This document shows, piece by piece, positions 60,061-64,000 of a DNA stretch of 64,000 nucleotides; the stretch's first letter is position 1; every line of letters starts with the position of its first letter. The notes beneath the pieces are model-generated. The model did no database searches. It worked only from the letters and a program-made list of their open reading frames with translations, and was not told where the DNA came from. The stretch is from Rhynchopus euleeides (taxonomy: Eukaryota > Euglenozoa > Diplonemea > Diplonemida > Diplonemidae): the NCBI GenBank assembly GCA_963210315.1, contig OY723266.1:1240001-1304000 (forward strand), written 5' to 3'. A program made the translations under genes and the position numbers.

Positions 60061-62121
60061 ATGATTGCCATCCGGGTAGCACTGCTTGTGCTGTACCCGG
60101 TGGCAGTGTTGTCCTCATGTAAATCAATCCGGAGATGGTGTTTCGGGTTTAGTCAGAAGTCGCCGCCTTCATCAGCAAACTCACACCCGTGCGCTTCGAA
60201 GCAGGAATGCAGGAGTGGGCTTGCAGAATGGCAGGTGGATCGTGTCCTCGAGAAGCACAACCGCTTCCGCGCCGCCCACGGAGCCTGCCCTTTATTCTAC
60301 AACAAGGAGATCGAGGACTGGACCCTGGCAAGCGAGGGGTTTGACAAGACCTGCACCTCGGGTGCCTTGACGCACAACATGATCAGCAGCTTCGGTGAGA
60401 ACATCGCTATGGAGGGAGGGAGCCTGTCGCTGCATCAATACGACCCCGGTACGGCGATCAACAGATGGTATTGCGATGAAGAGGGCTGCCACGACTACGA
60501 CAAGGACACCATCACCGCAGGGACACGCCACTTCACACAGGTTGTGTGGAAGGAAACGCTCGAGGTGGGGTGCGCGCTGTGCCATAAGATGGACCAGTTT
60601 GTGACACACGTCTACCTGATGTGCAGCTACTACAAAGCAGGCAATGTCCTCGCGACTGTCGGGGAGAACGTCGACCTCGCCAACGCCGCCGTTGGGAAAT
60701 GCGCGACACAGTCCCCCACCACCACGGCACCCGACACAGCACCCCCTGTGCAGGGGGATGAGTGTCGTGTCGAGCCCTGCGGCGGGGGGCAGGTCTGTGC
60801 TGACCCAAACCCTGCAGTGTCAGGGGACTTCACCTGCACATGCAGTGCCGACCGCTCCAGCATGCAGACCGGTGGGCCTGCGGTGTGCGCTCTGAATGAG
60901 TGCGATAGCGAGCCGTGCGGGTCAGGGCAGACCTGTGTGGACCCCGACACCTCATCTACCGTGGTGAACAACTTCATCTGCACCTGCTCCGCTGACGCCA
61001 GCATCGTGAGGACCGGCTCGCCCGCCGCCTGCTCTGTCGATGAGTGTGCCAGTGGCACCGCCTGCGGGGCAGACCAGACATGCGTGGACCCCAACCAGAC
61101 CCCGCAGAGCATCGGCGACTACACCTGCAGCTGCACCACGTCGGGATACTCCAACATCGGCGCGCCTGCGCAGTGTGCGAAGGAGGGTGAGTGTGTGAAC
61201 AACCCTTGCCAGGACACACACGCCATTTGCAGCGACCCCGACCCCACCTCGCCCGGCAACTTCCGATGCCAATGCGGGTCTGGGGCAACGGGTGCCAGCA
61301 TCGGGCAGGCCGTGGTGTGCACCTACAACGAATGCGCCTCCTCGCCCTGCGGGGCCAACCAGGAGTGCACGGACGGCACCGAAACCACCGCCCTGCGGGG
61401 CGACTTCGTCTGCAAATGCACCTCGGGCACGCTGGCGGAGGCGACGGCGGTGCCTGCACTGTGCGCCGTCCCCCCTCCGGAGAGCACCGGGGGCGACGAC
61501 AGCTCCTTCCCGATCTGGATCCCCATCGTCATCGGGGTGGCCGTCCTCTGCATATGCGCTGCGGTTGTCCTGTGCCTGATGATGCGCGCCAGCAAGACAC
61601 AGCGCAAGCCTGCATCGGACCTCGAGGAGCGCCTCTCGGAGCCGAAGGAATTCCCCACTCCGGACAACGAGCCTCCGGAGCCCACCTCGCCCCTGCTGTC
61701 GTCGGTGCGGGAGTCGGTGAATGAGAAGGACGAGAAGGAGGAGGACTCGCTGCTGAACCCGAGAGAGCGGATACCCTCGCTCAACGTGACGAGTGACGGG
61801 GAGAGTGCGGTGGGGCTCACCCGGGACCTGGCAGAGCCAGTGATGTGCAGGCGCGCCCCCTCGATGACCCGCCCCGCGTCCTTTGTGAACAGAACGCTCA
61901 ACAGCACCCACAACACAGTCGGCAGCACACCCCCACGCACCTACATTGCGAGCGAGTTGGACATGGGCAGCCATCTGGATCTGGGTGCTCCTGCGATGCA
62001 GACCCGCAGTGTGCGCCACAAGGGGGTGCCGCCGGATCAGCCAGGGTTTGGGACGAATCTCACCATGTCGCGTCTCCTGCAATCATCGCCCACACCAAAG
62101 CCCAAGATGCTCCACGTGTGA
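60061..62121 (+). CDS. Single-pass membrane protein with CAP domain and five EGF-like modules
   Basis: The 686-aa product starts with a signal peptide (MIAIRVALLVLYPVAVLSS). The CAP domain (about 58-222) shows HNRFRAAHG, FGENIAM, GTRHFTQVVWKETLEVGCA and a closing VYLMCSYY. Five Cys-rich modules of about 45 residues follow (about 238-475), most of the form ECxxxPCGxxQxCxDPxxxxxGDFxCxC. A membrane span IWIPIVIGVAVLCICAAVVL lies at about 484-503, then a 180-residue cytoplasmic tail rich in Ser, Glu and Pro. The CAP and EGF-like parts face outside, suggesting adhesion or surface sensing. The CAP domain is only distantly related to those at 39095 and 42568. The frame is open to 60016, but the signal peptide begins at 60061. 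Confidence 0.87.
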   Translation: MIAIRVALLVLYPVAVLSSCKSIRRWCFGFSQKSPPSSANSHPCASKQECRSGLAEWQVDRVLEKHNRFRAAHGACPLFYNKEIEDWTLASEGFDKTCTSGALTHNMISSFGENIAMEGGSLSLHQYDPGTAINRWYCDEEGCHDYDKDTITAGTRHFTQVVWKETLEVGCALCHKMDQFVTHVYLMCSYYKAGNVLATVGENVDLANAAVGKCATQSPTTTAPDTAPPVQGDECRVEPCGGGQVCADPNPAVSGDFTCTCSADRSSMQTGGPAVCALNECDSEPCGSGQTCVDPDTSSTVVNNFICTCSADASIVRTGSPAACSVDECASGTACGADQTCVDPNQTPQSIGDYTCSCTTSGYSNIGAPAQCAKEGECVNNPCQDTHAICSDPDPTSPGNFRCQCGSGATGASIGQAVVCTYNECASSPCGANQECTDGTETTALRGDFVCKCTSGTLAEATAVPALCAVPPPESTGGDDSSFPIWIPIVIGVAVLCICAAVVLCLMMRASKTQRKPASDLEERLSEPKEFPTPDNEPPEPTSPLLSSVRESVNEKDEKEEDSLLNPRERIPSLNVTSDGESAVGLTRDLAEPVMCRRAPSMTRPASFVNRTLNSTHNTVGSTPPRTYIASELDMGSHLDLGAPAMQTRSVRHKGVPPDQPGFGTNLTMSRLLQSSPTPKPKMLHV

Positions 62122-63433
62122 GTCGCTAGTGAGGAGGTGGCGAGACGAGAGGCAACGGCGCAGGGAGTTTGCATGTTTGCATGTGGTGGTGCGGCAGTGA
62201 TTCGCTTCGCATCTTTCAACGAGGGGCCAGTGGGGTCGAGGGGTCGGGTTTGTTGCTGTTGTTTCTTTTGGGAGGGCAGCGGCGGCGGCGGCGGTGGGTG
62301 GCTCTGGCTACTTACCCCAGCTTGCCGTGATGTCCTGTGAGGGGTATGCATTCCGCATGCAGTGTCACAACAGGTGGCAGGCGACACCCCAAAAGCGGTT
62401 GGAAGATGTCTGTGACTATGCAGCACGCCCCATGGCAGCGGTGCGCTTCGCAAACAGAGTGCCACGCGCTGATGGGGTGTGCGCAGATCAATGCCAAGTG
62501 CCACTGGCGGTGGCCCCCGCTCAGAAGTGCAGCAAAGTGATCCGCCTCACGAAAGAGGAAACAAGCTGACCCAGTTTCACACAGAGTGGGGCCGTCCTGT
62601 TGACACTTTCCCAAAGGGTTACTATATACACTACGGTGGGGGTTCGTCCAATTGCACCCTGGCAAATCCTGCGTGTGATATCGCACCGGCATGCTGAGCG
62701 GTAGGGTGATACCTCAATGCTGCTGTGTGCGGGATGCGCAGCATCGCTTCCTCGGATTTCATTCTTTCTTCGTCATGCAATCCGCTAACACAGAGCGTCG
62801 GTGTATCGATGCGGGCTTTCCGGGTTGTGCGTGTAGAGGATGGGGCGGGTGAGCTGCACAGGTGAGCAGCTTGGGACTGGTGGCAAACCTTCCTTGCAAA
62901 GAGTACCTAGGCCTCGCACCTGCACAGGGGGTTCCGCTTCCTGGGCGGAGCATGTGAGTCGTTCATTTCATTACATTCCATCGTGATTTTGTGCCGTCGT
63001 GTTCTGTGCATTTTAAAAAATCGAAAAATACACGCAGTTGCATCAGGTGAGTTTTTTCTTCTATTTTGGTAGTTCAGCGCAGCAGCTCAGGAAGCTGTGC
63101 CCCCCCCCCCCTCTCCCCTCCCGCTTTTTTTGCTGGATCCTGCGACCCGCACTTTCACCCGACTTCACCAGACCTGGGAGTGGCGTGTACAAAAGAGTGG
63201 ATGTGTCTGCGTTCCAACAATATTTATTTCAGCAACGCTTGCCTTGCCAAAGCGAAACTATGTGTGGATGTGCCTGCTTCCAGCTCGTTTGTTTCACACC
63301 CCCTCCCCCCTTTCCCCCCGGGTTGCAGTGATTCTGCTCGTTCCAAACCACTGCCATCGATAGAACCAGGAATCACCCACTTGCGGTGCCCAGCTGCGCC
63401 GTGTGTCTAATCAACCCCCGCTCCCACTGCCTA
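62122..63433. other. Spacer without recognised gene
   Basis: Random frames only. The stretch 63155-63310 shares pieces with 24085-24245. Confidence 0.4.
63155..63310. repeat. Dispersed repeat related to 24085-24245
   Basis: ACTTCACCAGACCTGGGAGTGG and the following AAAGAGTGG...TCTGCGTTCCAACAA correspond, with changes, to 24112-24162. Confidence 0.55.
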
Positions 63434-64000
63434 GGGGGTGGGGGCCACAGATAGTTTTCTATTGCCTGGTACCGATATGAGTGCCACATCTCTGTGTCAT
63501 CCTGTGCCGGTGCGACACCGGGAACCCACTGTGGCCTGTTGCTTACGGCACAGTTCGCCACAGAGGGAGTGCCTTATGAGTCGAATTGAGGGCGCCTCGC
63601 TGAGGCGAAGGCTGCCCCAGCATGCATCGCTCACTGCACACAGGCTATATAATTATATTCCGTCAGCTGCGCGGCCTGTGGAGTGCCCCTGCCAGATTCT
63701 CAGAAAGGGGGTGTCCAAGGCTTTGCCGAAAGCCCCCCCCTCGGGTCAGAACATCGGGGAGGGGCTTCCGTCGGGAGTGAGAGGAAAGAAGAGCGAGTCT
63801 TGCCCTAATCTAATAGGGTGTCTCACGGACACAGTTGTAGTTTTGACACAGAGAAAAAATTGCACGACGCAGTCGTCGGGATGCAGCCTGATACCCGACT
63901 ACCGTGTTCTGCATTTCGATGGGGGTGGGTGGGTGGGTGGGGGTTGCAAAGTGATCCATTTTGACGACACGGTGTCAACAGAGCGAAGACACACCATCGC
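63434..64000. repeat. 567-bp exact direct repeat, copy 2 (runs off the window)
   Basis: It is identical to 56946-57512 and continues to the last base of the window, so its full length is unknown. The offset between copies is 6,488 bp. Confidence 0.9.

Noticed and set aside
56946..64000. Long terminal repeats of a retrotransposon
   Set aside because: The 5.9 kb between the copies holds a normal host gene (CAP/EGF) and no reverse transcriptase or gag-like frame.
1..64000. tRNA, rRNA or spliced-leader RNA genes
   Set aside because: I looked for T-loop-like GGTTCGA motifs, rRNA-like stretches and a known leader-like sequence and found nothing convincing; a covariance-model search would settle it.

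Overview
The window is nuclear DNA from a eukaryote, most likely a free-living euglenozoan of the diplonemid type (inference). Every recognisable host gene lies on the + strand, as in directional gene clusters; the only convincing minus-strand gene is a transposase. Most start codons follow closely on a pyrimidine-rich tract ending in AG, which could be a spliced-leader acceptor. The proteins have a kinetoplastid/diplonemid flavour: a class III adenylate cyclase with the FTDIR signature, an SMN-like protein with no Tudor domain, CAP-domain proteins with Thr/Ala/Pro linkers, and EGF-like Asp-Glu-Cys modules. Conventional GT-AG introns also exist; I could place five, in three genes. No spliced-leader RNA, rRNA or tRNA gene was recognised, so the assignment rests on gene content and layout only.

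Layout. 1-894: 3' part of an ICME-like esterase. 895-10837: gene-poor DNA holding a deleted copy of a golgin gene, two small MITEs and dispersed repeats. 10838-13517: golgin-84 in three exons. 13740-19975: a transposon graveyard with one element nested in another and a further element with 220-bp inverted repeats. 20799-23132: adenylate cyclase. 24865-27318: NSUN2/Trm4 tRNA methyltransferase. 28017-30084: two-exon EF-hand protein. 31517-33081: three-exon protein of unknown function. 33709-34692: PTGES2-like protein. 36507-37076: small acidic protein. 37759-38367: SMN-like protein. 39095-44331: tandem pair of secreted CAP-plus-lectin-like proteins in repeated flanking DNA. 46178-47599: low-complexity protein. 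48021-52395: two abutting DNA transposons, one with a hAT transposase and one with 235-bp inverted repeats around an unrecognised protein. 52516-54756: coiled-coil protein. 55995-56819: RING-H2 ubiquitin ligase. 58101-58964: non-autonomous hAT-like element. 60061-62121: CAP/EGF single-pass membrane protein. The window ends inside an exact second copy (567 bp) of sequence at 56946.

The host genes do not form one pathway. They cover Golgi tethering (golgin-84), tRNA modification (NSUN2), snRNP assembly (SMN-like), cAMP and calcium signalling (cyclase, EF-hand), ubiquitination, and the cell surface (three CAP proteins). The most distinctive content is the mobile DNA. Several families end in C/G homopolymers and carry arrays of short palindromes just inside their ends, with a different palindrome in each family. 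One element carries a protein I cannot assign to any transposase family.
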